Notes under the pieces: generated by a model
What the model was told of the DNA's origin: nothing
The model's input: the letters and a program-made list of their open reading frames with translations, nothing else
The model's database searches: none
Translations under genes and position numbers: made by a program
Shown here: positions 22,450 to 33,860 of the stretch, in pieces
Numbering within the stretch: position 1 is the stretch's first letter
Layout: each line of letters opens with the position of its first letter
From: Pararge aegeria
Taxonomy: Eukaryota; Arthropoda; Insecta; Lepidoptera; Nymphalidae
Length of the DNA: 64,000 nucleotides
Reading direction: 5' to 3'
NCBI RefSeq assembly: GCF_905163445.1
Contig: NC_053185.1
Location: 14,650,001-14,714,000, forward strand

Positions 22450-22489
22450 TTTGTCTGGGATCAAAAGTATAGTTTTTATCCCAGACAAA
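22450..22489. repeat. 12-bp hairpin
   Basis: 22,450-22,461 'tttgtctgggat' pairs exactly with 22,478-22,489 'atcccagacaaa'. The spacer also contains a4/t5 runs that could extend the stem. Confidence 0.75.
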
Positions 22490-22499
22490 TGTCACCCTC

Positions 22500-24640
22500 C
22501 GTCTTGAATTAACATGTGTGGAGTAAATGCTAAAGCTTAATTTTCAAAATATATATTTTTTTCGTAGTTATATTTGGTTTGACATCAAAAAGTACCTAAC
22601 GGTGAACTACAAAATTTGGAATTCCATGGGGTCCTACATATAAAAGTGTTTTACGAAGTTCATAATATTTAGTGATCTATTTGCACTAGATTTGCAAAAA
22701 GATCATCATATAATATTTTATAGAAGGATTAATTTTTTCAAAATAAAATGTCATCTGCCTGTATATGTTCAATAAAGGTTTAGTTTAATCGCATTTTAGT
22801 AATCTGAAGAAGACTTTTATCTCCCACGCCTTAAAATAACATTAGTTCTCGTATCTAGTTCATAATAAAAGTTTAACTCAAGTCTAGTTAGATAAAAATA
22901 GGTACAATAATAATTAAATGATAAAGTTTTTACCCTTGAATAAAAAAAAATGTTTAAAGCTTAATCAAACTTTCCCCAATCTCTACGGTGATTAGAAAAG
23001 TTCTCAAGTAATTGAAATAACGAGAAAGCGGATCTCGGGCTTTGGACAGGAAATATTTTTGGCAAAGTTATCGTAGAGTTTACAAATTAATGTTATTTGA
23101 TTAGCTCTTGATATTTTAAAAAATAATTTCTAAAACGGACTTAGATTTTTGATTGACAATTTTGTATTTTACAGTCCTTACAACTTAATTTTACAGATTT
23201 CATTGATGGTTTGATTCTTAAATACCAAATAATAAAACTAGACAAAAAGACAATAACGTACTTTGTACATACTAAAAATTTTAAATTTTCGTCGGTTCAC
23301 CCTAGGCATATTAATGTCAACTAAGAAAATCTGCAACAACTACGTGAGTGAGACTGTAAGAATAAGATATGGATATTTTACGCTGATTCGTCTGTTCTTA
23401 ACTTCTTCATGAAGGTGTAAGTTACTTTTGCACCAATAATCTTTTATTCGTGAATATATTGTTAACAATTGTATTCCGTATACATTTAGGTACATGAAAT
23501 TCTATCAAGATTGACAAAAGGTCAAATGACATAGTGGGCGTAAAGGTTATATTGACCCATATGTTATTTAAAGGGCATCTAACACAGATTGTTTTAGTAA
23601 TAAAGTAGCCATAAAATACCATTTCATTTCATTTTACCTAGTATCTTGTATATAACCTACATCTAAAATCTTTGCAGGTGATTTAATGTGGCACTTCTCA
23701 AGAAGTTACTGTCGCTTTGATAACCCCATTTTATATGACAGACGCAGTTCCCCGGGACGTTGTCCGGTTACAGCTTTCCTTACAAACTTTCATCCACGAT
23801 GGGTTGAGATATATTGTGTAGCTACACAATATAAACTCGACCTATTGCGTCGCGTCGCCTGCCCGTTCTGTTACCTCATCTATCCTGTTCCCAAGGGACG
23901 TAGCTAGATGTTATATAGCCTTTAACCTCCCAAGAATAGGGCTAATAAATACAAAAAAAGATTTTACAAATCCAACAAGAGGCCCAGAGATAAAATGAAT
24001 AATAATATATATTTATTTCGGGCATCAAGGTTTTTTTTTGTTAGTATAAAACACGTTGAGTATTACACGTTAAGTATATTAGTTAAATCAGTTATTAATA
24101 TATCCAAACAATATTATAACTATCGATCGATAATGGTTATTGTCGTAGATAATTAAAAGCAATAAAATCACTTAGTACGACATTTTTGAACAAATTTTTA
24201 TGTTGTATGTTCTAAATATTTATATGAAGGTTTAATACAAGGTATTTTGGTTGGTTGCTATGTCATTTTACTTAGTAACTGGATTACATAACCGAAAATT
24301 AATGGTCTCCTTTATAATCACATAAAATACCACACTTCCTACACCGAAATTCACATTTCTTACCCGTAATTACTGATCAATATCTTACAAATGACTCTGT
24401 CCCATTTCTTATCCCGGGAAAACGATTCAGTTGATTTTCATAACGATAGTGAACTCTATACCTATAAGCATAAGAGTTTTTAACGATTAATAAAAAATAA
24501 GCACGCCAGTTCCTGCAGAACTAATTTGTTTAACTTCAATAAAATTATTCAGCGAAATTCTCCTCTGTTCATATTTAAATTTGTAAATTTTCATTACATT
24601 TTTTACCGTAGAAACTGTTATTATTTTCTTTTATAAATTT
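22500..24640. other. No gene recognised; contains a 24-bp palindrome
   Basis: AT-rich DNA. At 23,810-23,833 there is a gapless perfect palindrome whose half is 'tatattgtgtag'. A 73-codon frame spans it (23,686-23,907, +) but shows no recognisable domain. Confidence 0.5.
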
Positions 24641-24644
24641 TATA

Positions 24645-24740
24645 GTGGTAGAGTCACACAAACATGCATACTTGACGTTTCAAAAGTGCTTATATTAGGC
24701 CTACTTGAAATAAATGAATTTTGAATTTTGAATTTTTTTG
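24645..24740 (+). repeat. LINE 3' end ('cttgacgttt' family)
   Basis: 'acttgacgtttcaaaagtgc', 'ttaggcctacttgaaataaa', then 'tgaattttgaattttgaa'. Same family as 5,450-5,560. The end resembles the LINE-E terminus. Confidence 0.65.
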
Positions 24741-25184
24741 AATTTTATTAAAGCAATTTTTACTGACCGAGATTGAATTTAACTGACTAAATTAGACTGT
24801 AAAAATAAAAATGTACGTAATGTGGTTCATAACCTACAAATGTATATTTAATAGTATTATTTAATAGATCACTGTTATCTGTCAACATGATTAATTAATG
24901 TGATTATAATTATTTTATTTATTAGAAGAATAAGTGTCTACATATACCATCTGCATAAGAACTGCTCGCTGATTATTACATTTCCACACAATCTAATTTC
25001 AAAGTCACTAATAGCAGTGGTGATACAGTTTTTAGGACTTCAATGGCCTCGCGCTAGTTGTACTCTAATGATTAAAACAAATGTTTTGATATAATAGAAG
25101 CAAAGTAGTAGTACATCTTTTTGTTACCGAGCGTAGTCATCGCAGACACTTCTATCTTACCGTATTTTATTTATTTATTTAAAC
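24741..25184. other. No gene recognised
   Basis: AT-rich filler between LINE fragments; no supported ORF or exon. Confidence 0.4.
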
Positions 25185-25312
25185 AACTTTATTGCATAAT
25201 AAAGGAAACACACACAGGAACACTTACATTAACATAAATTAAATGCAAAAGGCGGCCTTATCACTAAAAGTAATCTCTTCCAGGCTACCTTAACTATTGG
25301 AATAAGGCAATG
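25185..25312 (-). repeat. LINE 3' end ('tctttattgcac' family)
   Basis: 'aacaactttattgcataata', 'aaaggcggccttatcac', 'taatctcttccaggctacc'. A diverged relative of the copies at 10.3 and 51.8 kb. Confidence 0.6.
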
Positions 25313-25499
25313 AGAGACGGGAAATCACAATTCTATATAAAAAAAATATAATATACATAAATAAATGTAATAATATAATATAAATAAATATTTATATAAA
25401 TATAATAAATATATTAATATATATGCATAAATACACATACATATACATATTTTGTTTTCAGTGACAAAGTAGTTTATAGTTACCGTAGTAGGTACGATA

Positions 25500-25850
25500 A
25501 ATTTTTTTTTTTTTATGTTTATTGACGAGCTCTTGACTGCAATCACACCTGATTTTAAGCGATGATGCAGCCTAAGGTGGAGCGCGCTTGCCTAGAAGAT
25601 GCCTATTCATTCTTGATTTGAAGGTACTCATATTGTAGGCACTAGGGAAAATGGAAGCTGGAAGGGCATTCCAGATCCTAGCGGTAAGGATCAGACATGT
25701 TGTTTACAGTCATGCTTATTAGCGCTCCAAGCAGCATTGCTATGTTCCAGCCGAAAGATGTGGTTGACGGTGTTATTACGGGCACTTTATAGGATGTGTC
25801 CTTGTATGTCCTACGAAGTGTCGCATTGTTCATAGACGATGTTTTCCAAC
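25500..25850 (-). repeat. 3' fragment of the jockey/CR1-group LINE
   Basis: Poly-T (poly-A on the minus strand) at 25,501-25,514, then 'tcttgactgcaatcacacct', 'gatgcctattcattcttg' and 'aagggcattccagatcct', the 3' UTR and end of ORF of the LINE at 30.6 kb. From about 25,710 the match is poorer. Confidence 0.75.
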
Positions 25851-26603
25851 TTACCATAGAAGGACTATCTGCTTAATCTGTCAGTTATTACTCAATAATA
25901 TATATTAAACATGCCACGTTACTAATAATACATACTAAACACATGGGTTTATTCAAATCGCGTGAAAATTTGCGTGATGAGATTTGTTTCCTGACTGACA
26001 TGCAAAGAATTTGTTTACACGCCTCTACAGTAAACCCGTATTGATAAAAAACGTAAATCTCCGTTTGTTTTATTGGTACTTATATAACCAGGGATGCGAA
26101 AAACTTTTCTTCGTTTACAAGAGAAGCTTTTTACGGCAACGAGACAAATACACTTCCAGTTCGAATAAAAACGCACTTGATAATACAAGAAAGTGGTTCT
26201 TTATGGCCGATTTCAGCAACATTCCGGCAATTCTAACTCTGTTTAATATCTTGGTAGAATTGTCAGAGAAATAATATATTTCTAAAAAGAAGTTTTTTTT
26301 TTAACTAAGGAAGTTCTAAGTTTTTAACACAATATTTATACTAGCTATTACCCGTCACATTTGGCTGGAGATAACTTTTCAGCTACTTTTAAATGAATAT
26401 GAAGGCTATCAAGAAGTCATCACCTTATGAGACACCTTAAGATAAGACATAATATTTCGTATAACTTTACAATACCTACCTATTTGGTTACCGGTTTGTT
26501 TATTAATTTGATATTTTATATTTTTCCCTCAACATAATTAGTTTAAATCAACATTTACTATCATGAAAGTTCGGTTTACTGTAATTTATGTACAACAAGC
26601 GAT

Positions 26604-26850
26604 GGTAACTCAGTGGTTCGGTATTCGGCTTCAGTTTCGGAGACTGATTTCGAATCCAAGCCCCCACACAAACTTTTCTAAGTATTGTCCGTTTTAAGCG
26701 GCCTCAACGGTGAAGGAAAACATCTAACCCCGCACGCCTGAGAGTTTTTCATAATGTTCTCAATGGCGTGGGGCCATTGAGAACATTATGTACACTAATC
26801 CTTCTCATTGTGGGATTACTCCCGTGTAGAGGGCCAGTAAAATAATGTAT
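26604..26850 (+). repeat. SINE-C with internal foldback
   Basis: Head 'gatggtaactcagtgg' and B-box-like 'gatttcgaatccaag', body 'ggtgaaggaaaacatc'. At 26,750-26,767 and 26,773-26,790 there is an exact 18-bp inverted repeat (arm 'cataatgttctcaatggc') with a 5-nt loop. It replaces the normal SINE-C sequence downstream of 'ggcgtg'. Confidence 0.85.
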
Positions 26851-26929
26851 TTCTGATATTAAAAATTTTAGATAGCAATGCTAGGTTTATATATGTAAAA
26901 GCAGGTCGATTTCTTTATTGATAACAAGC

Positions 26930-26975
26930 TTTTACCCGCGGCTTCGCTCGCGTTGTAATTTGAGAAACTTTGCCA
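26930..26975 (-). mobile_element. Helitron-like 3' end fragment
   Basis: 'agcttttacccgcggcttcg' is the reverse complement of the usual 3' segment of lepidopteran Helitron-like copies (cgaagccgcgggtaaaagct-type). Only this end is clear. Confidence 0.4.
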
Positions 26976-27599
26976 GGAAACGTGATTTTTGGCATAGAGA
27001 CAGTTTATGAGCTGCATGGGCCCGGAAAAATGGAAGTAAGCGAGCAAGCGTGAGCGTATCTTCTCACAGGAACTGTGTATTTTACACTGATGAAAAGTAG
27101 CCCATGTCACTCTACGGCTCACAAACTATCTCTATGCAAACATTTACATCAACCCTTTACTCTGTTGTTGTGTTATTTATGGACAAGCAAACACACTTTC
27201 GTATTTATAATATTAAGTGTGTATTTAAGTGCTAGCTTTAGTCTGTGGATAAATACTCAGGAGCTTCACATTATCTAGGTACTTACCTACATATCTAGTT
27301 AAATTGCACAACTACAAGTTAACAAGAACAAGACAAATAAGGCAAAGCATGGACTCATTCTCATTAATACTTGTGTTCCTCTCTTCTAATTGGATATACT
27401 TACTTGAGAATTTCTCTCTGTTTGTTCCATTTGTTCGTTACGCAGCTTTAGCGTAAACAAATAAATTGCGCTTCGTGATCCGAAATTAAAAGTTCTAGCG
27501 ACTTTCTCATAACTCAGAAGAGCAATCTTGCAAAGTGGTCAAAAGTGGCGTCTATATAATAAAAAATTAAATCCTTACTAACAATATAAAGATATTATA

Positions 27600-27905
27600 T
27601 TGATGCGGTGATAGCCCCGTGGGTCGAAGAAGAAGAAGCTCAACTTCAATTGCGGGGGGCCGAGTTCGAATCCCAGCAACCTCTAACTTTTGTAAGATAT
27701 GTGCGTTTTAAGTAATTAAAATATCTCTTGCTTAAGTGGTGAAGGAAAAACCTGCATGCCTGAGACTTCTACATAATGTTCCCAAAGGTGTGTGTAGTCC
27801 ACCAATCCGCACTGGTCCTGCGTGGTGGACTACGGCATTAACCCGGTCTCGTTGTGGGGGGAGACCCGTGTCCTCTAGTCGGCCGGTAATGGGTTGATAT
27901 GATGA
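27600..27905 (+). repeat. SINE-C, near full length, expanded head
   Basis: 'gcggtgatagccccgtggg' (A box), a (GAA)n expansion within the tRNA-like head, 'gagttcgaatcccagc' (B box), body and tail 'taatgggttgatatgatg'. Confidence 0.85.
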
Positions 27906-28115
27906 TTATGAATATTATAAATGCGAAAGTGTGTTTGTTTGTTTGCCCATTACGATCTAAGTAATCAATTAAATTGTAATAAACGCAGACGAAGGACGAC
28001 GAAAATATTGTTTATGAAAAAAGTTATGACTTTAAGATTAAACGCCCAACTGAGGCTGTTTTTAATGAGCGGAGGAAAGCGAATAGACCAATCCGATTAT
28101 ATGGGGTTAGCGTGA
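27903..28115 (+). mobile_element. Helitron-like fragment
   Basis: 'gaatattataaatgcgaaag' then 'tgtgtttgtttgtttgccc', directly after the SINE-C tail. The 64-codon frame at 27,921-28,115 is inside it and not a gene. Confidence 0.5.
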
Positions 28116-28553
28116 TAAAACCATTGCGTCATCTTCTTACAATTTGTTTGGGTTATTCCTACATTTTTAGTCCAGTCCGCTGAGCGAAATTTGTTGTAAT
28201 TAAAATACCAGGGTAAACACTGAATTTTGGAGGACAGAAATCTAGGCCTACTTAACGTCCGTATTCAATTAAAGGAACGATGTATTAGATTCAACATTTA
28301 ACTCAGACATAAAAGTACAATAAACGTACATAAATTAGTAACGGACAACGTAAAAGCTTAGGGAAAAACAAGCCACTTGCTGAGGATGTCTAATTTATCA
28401 TAGCTTTTGTTCCGCCATCGCCCGAGGAAGCTTTTATATACGCCATCATTCCGCGTTATTTCCTACCCTTAATATCATCGCCTACTAAACAAAGTAATCT
28501 TTGCAAAATAAAACGAAAAGCAGATTAATTAGTACAAAATAACATACCGAGTG
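28116..28553. other. No gene recognised
   Basis: Nothing supportable noted in this stretch. Confidence 0.4.
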
Positions 28554-28600
28554 CTTGTTTATAGCCTAGTAGAAATATTTTCTACTAGGCTATAAACAAG
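28554..28600. repeat. Perfect 22-bp hairpin with 3-nt loop
   Basis: 28,554-28,575 is exactly reverse-complemented at 28,579-28,600 around 'tat'. The arm begins 'cttgtttatagcctagtag'. Flanking bases are unpaired. It has the same geometry as the foldback at 4,964-5,012, with unrelated sequence. Confidence 0.9.
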
Positions 28601-28974
28601 GTATTCATCTTAGGTATGAAGAATCTTTAGTAAAACGAAAAGTGACGATTCAAAAGTACTTAATAGTCGGACAATACTTAGGCAATTTATTAAATTCTGT
28701 TATTCTGTTTTTGAAATAAGTATCATCAGTATGAAAGTGTGTCAAGTTGAATGAATGAATGAATGAGCACTGGTTTATTGTAAACACAGAATGCAAATAC
28801 AAAATAAAGATAAGAATGAAGGTGCAATTTGGTGGCTTTTTCGCTACATAGCGATTCTGGTACTGAGATAGCTGGCATCCCGAAGACGGATGTCGGTGTA
28901 ATTTTTTTTTATACTTTAAATGAATCTTGTAATTGATCATATTGTATTGGTGGAGAACTTGGTTTTGAAATATT
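28601..28974. other. No gene recognised
   Basis: A 96-codon minus frame at 28,650-28,940 has lysine/tyrosine/asparagine-rich composition expected of AT-rich non-coding DNA; no domain recognised. Confidence 0.4.
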
Positions 28975-29060
28975 TTACAGGGTATAGTATTCCACTAGTC
29001 AAGCCCTATCATTTGATTATTATATTGAGTGAGTTATCAAACACACACAAAGACAGGTCT
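28975..29060 (+). repeat. Repeat-G fragment
   Basis: 'agggtatagtattccactag', 'tcaagccctatcatttgat', then 'aaacacacacaaagaca'. Colinear with 45,925-46,190. Confidence 0.55.
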
Positions 29061-29104
29061 AACTAATAACTGTCGTTTTGCTTCGGGGGTTAAAAATAGT
29101 TATC

Positions 29105-29290
29105 ATGTTATAACACTACAAGTTGGCCGTTGGTTGCAATCTCACCTAATGGTAAGTGATGATGCAGTTTATGATGGTAGCAGGCTAACCTGTTTCGAAC
29201 TCCAATCGGTTTCCACGCGGCATTGTACCGAAACGCTAAACTGACCTAGGGTGGTGACTAGCCATAGCCGAAGCCAGACAAAAATGTTCT
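29105..29290 (-). repeat. SINE-A copy
   Basis: Reverse orientation: 'tggttgcaatctcacctaat', 'ggtaagtgatgatgcag', 'ggtttccacgcggcattgta', 'ggtggtgactagccatagcc'. Head absent. Confidence 0.75.
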
Positions 29291-30047
29291 AAATTTCAAG
29301 GCGAAAAATAATTTTACCAAACAGAACCGCAGGAATGGTCAAATAGGTCAAATATACTGAGATAATACTCGATCTTTTATTACATGATTGAAATTTACAG
29401 CCTATATTATATCGCTCAGCTATATCGTACTTTCCATACGTTTATATTTAATATCGGTAACATGAACATTGAACATATTTACTAATTTGTTATTCAATGA
29501 CCTAAATTTTAATTTAGGCCTCGTTCAACATACGGGTAACGATTTTCATTATACAAAACCTTTGTTTGGACAAAAAGGGGAACTGTGGTTGGAGGTCGGT
29601 GGCACATTTATCTAATCACTTTTTTTGCTTCCTTTTATTGTGGGATTAAAAAAAAAACTTGATTCTATTTCGAGACTATGTATTATATGACCATAAAATG
29701 CGGAATCATTTGAACGAATCAATAAACAACGAACGAATTAAAAAAAAGGAACGAATAATTTTTACGCGCCAAAAAATACCTCATTCTACCTGCTCATATA
29801 AATCTTGCGTAAGTAAGCTTTATTTTTACCTTGAATTGTAGTAGGTTTCTTAGAGTTTTATACCCAGTCTCTGTTGATGTGAAATTTTATTTGCGCTTGC
29901 CTTCAAGGAGGCGAAGACGTGACTAAGTGTATAGAAATATATTAGAGGCATATTTTTTAAATACTATCTTATGATTAAAATAATTAGCGCTTACTTTGGC
30001 CGTTATGAACTTAAAGGTAAATACATACATAATTATTGCTTTACCTA

Positions 30048-30135
30048 ACAGGTTAGGTTAGGTTGCTACCATCTTAGACTGCATTTTTACTTAGAAGGTG
30101 AGATTGCAGTCTAGCTAGGCTAACCATGTTGTTGG
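30048..30135 (+). repeat. SINE-A 3' tail
   Basis: 'gctaccatcttagactgcat' and 'ggtgagattgcagtctag', preceded by a duplicated 'ggttaggtta'. Only the tail and a little body remain. Confidence 0.65.
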
Positions 30136-30631
30136 TTAGCCCCAATTTTAATTTCATATTTTAACGAGATAAAATGCATTTCGCCCGCAATAAATAACGA
30201 TTACGGTATCATACAAAATCCAGGAACAGGTTACGCGTCGTTCTATATACCAACAGCAAATTTCAGAAGCTTGGGGCGAATTCATGTCGGGCATTGTAAT
30301 TTAAGCACACGAATTGTTCCATCAAATAACATGCTGGCGTAACTCCAAATGTGTCGGGATGAAAACATTTGTGTCTTTCAGTAAATTTGTCATCAAGGCC
30401 ATGGGTTTAGATTTGTAAAAATGTTTGGCTTCCATAAAAGTAGGATTTTAATTTAAATAATATAATATCTTAAATCTTTTTTTTACTATCCTCCAAATAT
30501 AATGGTATTTCTGAAACGCTCATTTTGTATGATGGAAATAGGTATCGTAAATTTTGCTAACTTTACAAAGAGAAAATTACGCGGTTTAGTTACCGTTCGT
30601 TTCGAGATTTACTTTTAAAATTGTAACTATT

Positions 30632-32443
30632 TTTTTTTTTTTTTCTTTTTTTTTTTAAAGTATATAGACAAGTGCTTGACTGCAATCACACCTGATGGTA
30701 AATGATGATGCAGCCTAAGATGAAGTGCGCTTGCCTAGAAGATGCCTATTCACTCTTGATTTGAAGGTACCCAGATTATAGGTATCAGGGAAGACGGAAG
30801 ATGGGAGGGCATTCCAGGCCTTTGCGGTGCGGATCAGAAAGGAAGAAGCAAAACGCTTCGTACGTGTTGATGGTATTTCAACCACGTAACGGTGCAGATT
30901 CTTTCGGTGCCTCGCAGTTCGATGGTAGAAAGGAGATGGTTTGACCAAATCGAATAGCTCCTGAGCACACTCTCCGAAATGTATCTTGTAGAAAACAGCC
31001 AGACAAGCAACCTTGCGCCGGTGTTCAAGGCTTTGAAGTCTACTGACTACAAGGTCGTTGCCAATGAGTCTCCTAGCACGACGATCCACCGAATCCAAAG
31101 CATCGAGCTGGTACTTGGCAGAGCCATCCCATAAATGGCTGCAGTACTCCATGCACGACCGAACCTGAGCTTGGTACAGGGTTAGAAGCTGTTCTGGCGT
31201 GAAGTAGCGCTTAACTTTGTTGAGGATGCCAAGTTTTTTGCCAGCAGTTTTAGCTTTGGACTCGATGCATTGTCCAAAGCTTAGATTGGACGAAATGCTG
31301 ATACCTAGGAGCTCAATACTATTCGTGATTGGCACAGATACATTTCGGAAAGTCGGAGTTAGGGGGAACGGACTCCGTTTGGCGGAAAACAAACACGCTT
31401 GGGTTTTGGAAGCATTAAACTGTACCAGATTAGTGTCACCCCAATCGGACACCTCGCTTAAGGCCAGATTAACGCGTTCCACCAAGGCCTCTCTGAGCAC
31501 AAGAGTTTCGTCTCCACTAGCTCGTGGACTGGACATGTATCTAGCCGTCACAGTGCTGTCATCTGCATACCCAAAGATGCCGGGTTTTAACAGATCATTT
31601 ATATGCAGCAGGAAGAGCGTAGCGGAAAGAACCGATCCCTGAGGGACACCAGCGTTGATGGCCATTAGGTCAGACGAGGACCCATCGACGACAACCCGAA
31701 AAAATCGTCCACTCAAGAAATCAGCGATCCAGTTGCAAAAACTAATGGGTAACCCGTAGGCTGGAAGCTTGTGCAGAAGACTTTCATGCCAGACACGATC
31801 AAAAGCTTTCGATACATCGAGTGAAACGGCGAGCGCTTCACCGTGCTTATCCATGGCTTCACCCCAGATTTGCGTGGCATACACTAAAAGATCCCCTGTT
31901 GACCGATTTCGTCGAAAACCGTACTGACGGTCTGACAGGAGTTCGTTGTTTTCTAGGTATGCCAGAAGTCTGTTATTAAGTACACGCTCCAGACTTTTAC
32001 ATAATAAAGAGGTGATAGCAATTGGTCTGTAGTTAGATGGGTCGGCACGGCTACCCTTTTTTGGAACAGGTTGCACGTTGGCAATCTTCCAAGCTTTCGG
32101 GACCTGAGTGGTTTTAAGGGAGAGGCGGTATAAACGTGTTAGAATAGGAGACAATTCGGGAGCACAGGTTTTAAGAACCACTGCTGGAATTCCGTCTGGA
32201 CCACTGGCTTTATTCACATCCAGATTGCGGAGCACTTTTAAAACCTCACACTGTCGAATGCGCATCTCTGGCATGACAGAGTCACAAAAAGGTATGGTTG
32301 GTGGTGAGGCACTTCCTGAATCTAGCTGTGAATTAGCTGCAAACAGAGATCCTAAGAGGTTAGCTTTATCTGTTGCAGTAAAAGCCAGAGACCCGTCAGG
32401 TTTCAAAAGGGGTGGCAGCGAAGGACGGCAAAAATTCGTTTCG
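30632..32443 (-). mobile_element. 5'-truncated jockey/CR1-group LINE
   Basis: A minus-strand non-LTR retrotransposon copy of about 1.8 kb. Its poly(A) tail is the poly-T at 30,632-30,656 (interrupted by one c). The 3' UTR is only about 60-80 nt, and the ORF is open from the truncation point near 32,443 to the TAG at 30,715-30,717. A 7-bp direct repeat 'aactatt' flanks the copy at 30,625-30,631 and 32,444-32,450, consistent with a target-site duplication. The lost part is Gag-like ORF1, endonuclease and the front of the RT. The intact frame argues for a young insertion. 3' fragments of the same family are at 12.4 and 25.5 kb. Confidence 0.85.
30715..32406 (-). pseudogene. LINE reverse transcriptase, C-terminal 563+ aa
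   Basis: Partial polyprotein of a non-LTR retrotransposon. It makes cDNA from element RNA at the nicked target. Visible RT landmarks in order: NKASGPDGIP near residue 44, NYRPIAITS near 125, the QYGFRRNRST block near 160, SLDVSKAFDRVWHESL near 195, AGVPQGSVLS near 255, and the catalytic FGYADDS near 278. The C-terminal region has LGISISSNLSFG, YQAQVRSCMEYCSHLW and RRARRLIGN, the arrangement usual in jockey/CR1-type elements; I lean to the Daphne-like branch from memory. There are no internal stops or frameshifts. The frame is open for another 12 codons upstream to the truncation point, so the TTG at 32,404-32,406 is not a real start. It is called pseudogene because the endonuclease and 5' region are absent. 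Confidence 0.85.
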
Positions 32444-32451
32444 AACTATTA

Positions 32452-33321
32452 ATGTACGGAAGATGCTCTGTCAATTATTGTCCCACAACTGGGCACAGAC
32501 TTCCTCTACAATGGATCCTAGGAATTTAGAGCGTAGATTTATTAAACTCTTTTAATTGTAACAAAAGTCGACGGCTTACGGAGCTATAAGAGTTTCTAAG
32601 ATTAACAAAAGCTAACGCCAATAATTTTTGACCGAGCCTGTAATACCCTCTAAGTTAACATGAATGTTAAGGAAAGACGGTAGTAACTAGCCATTGCAGA
32701 ATCTTCAATAGAAGCAAAGGATGCTGGGAGAACCAGAGCTATTTTTTTAAACAATTTCATTAAACGTCTTCCCATAAAGTATAAAATCCTTAGCTGAACC
32801 ATAAAAGTGGTTTGCGGAAGTCATAACGTAAAACGTTTTAGAGATGATTTCTTTTATGCAGACACCGCAATGTCACAAAATTTTCACAAACTTTCTTCAT
32901 TTTCGAGTAAATAAAAAAAAACAAAAACCGACGGACCCCTCATTACTGAAATCCTTGTCGCGAAAATATCGCAATGAAAAAGTTTAATCGACCTATACAA
33001 TCATTATCTTTTGTTTCAAAGAACGTTTTCGGTAACTCCTTAAGCCCACAGCAAGGCTCTTTGGTAGGACTTTGCAAATCCGAATTTTTCATTACTTCAA
33101 AGGGATACTTAATATTCATTAAACTTTATTTATTCAGGAGCCCCAAAAGGCAATTGTAGACAACACCGCTTTCGTAACTGGAGTTTTGTGTCCAAATTTA
33201 ACTTTGGAATATTGACCGTGACATTTTGCCGTCCTTTTAATTTTTTTTATTAATATTTGCATTTAAGGTAATCAGAATTATTGAAGTATTGGCTGTTGAG
33301 TAGACAGTTAACAATGTCCAA
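32452..33321. other. No gene recognised
   Basis: A short 'cccacaactgggcacagac' stretch near 32,480 resembles a LINE fragment. The rest is unassigned. Confidence 0.4.
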
Positions 33322-33354
33322 TGTAAGATACAATTTCCCATATTGTATCTTACA
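33322..33354. repeat. Perfect 13-bp hairpin
   Basis: 33,322-33,334 'tgtaagatacaat' pairs exactly with 33,342-33,354 'attgtatcttaca'; 7-nt loop. Confidence 0.85.
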
Positions 33355-33584
33355 CCTGATTGGGCAAAAACGGATTTCACCTTTGTGTTCTGTAATTGTT
33401 GGACATGGTTGATTATACTGAACTAATCAGCTGATTACAGTATGTAGTTGTCCGTTGAGGAGGTTCTTCTACTATTTCCATCACCAGATCATCACGAAAT
33501 CCTCTTAGATTTAAAATCCCCCAAAATAATAACATCAAATCCGTCAACTCCTAAAAGAGGAGTCTATTTTTTAAGGAGTTTATA

Positions 33585-33860
33585 CTGATCCTTACTAATT
33601 TTATTAACGCGAAAGTTAGTTTGTTGATTTGTTTGTTTGTCCTTCTTTCACACCCTAACTAAGCAATCAATCAATTTGATTTGAAATCCTGGCAAACCAA
33701 CGGATCTTAGGGAACTGTGATCTCCCTGGACATAATGGTAGCTTTCTTCACCATAAAGAGGTATCAGAGAGGTATCTGATGGATCAGACAATATGTTTAA
33801 CTCAAATTTTCTTATATTTTTTAAAAACACAATTTGAAACAACTTAGTGGCTATGGTGCA
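33585..33860 (+). mobile_element. Helitron-like copy, degenerate
   Basis: 'ccttactaattttattaacg' and 'cgaaagttagtttgttgat' resemble the family 5' end, followed by 'tttcacaccctaactaagca'. No ORF. Confidence 0.45.

Noticed and set aside
31217..31642. 141-codon and 114-codon plus-strand frames over the LINE
   Set aside because: Antisense shadows of the RT coding sequence.
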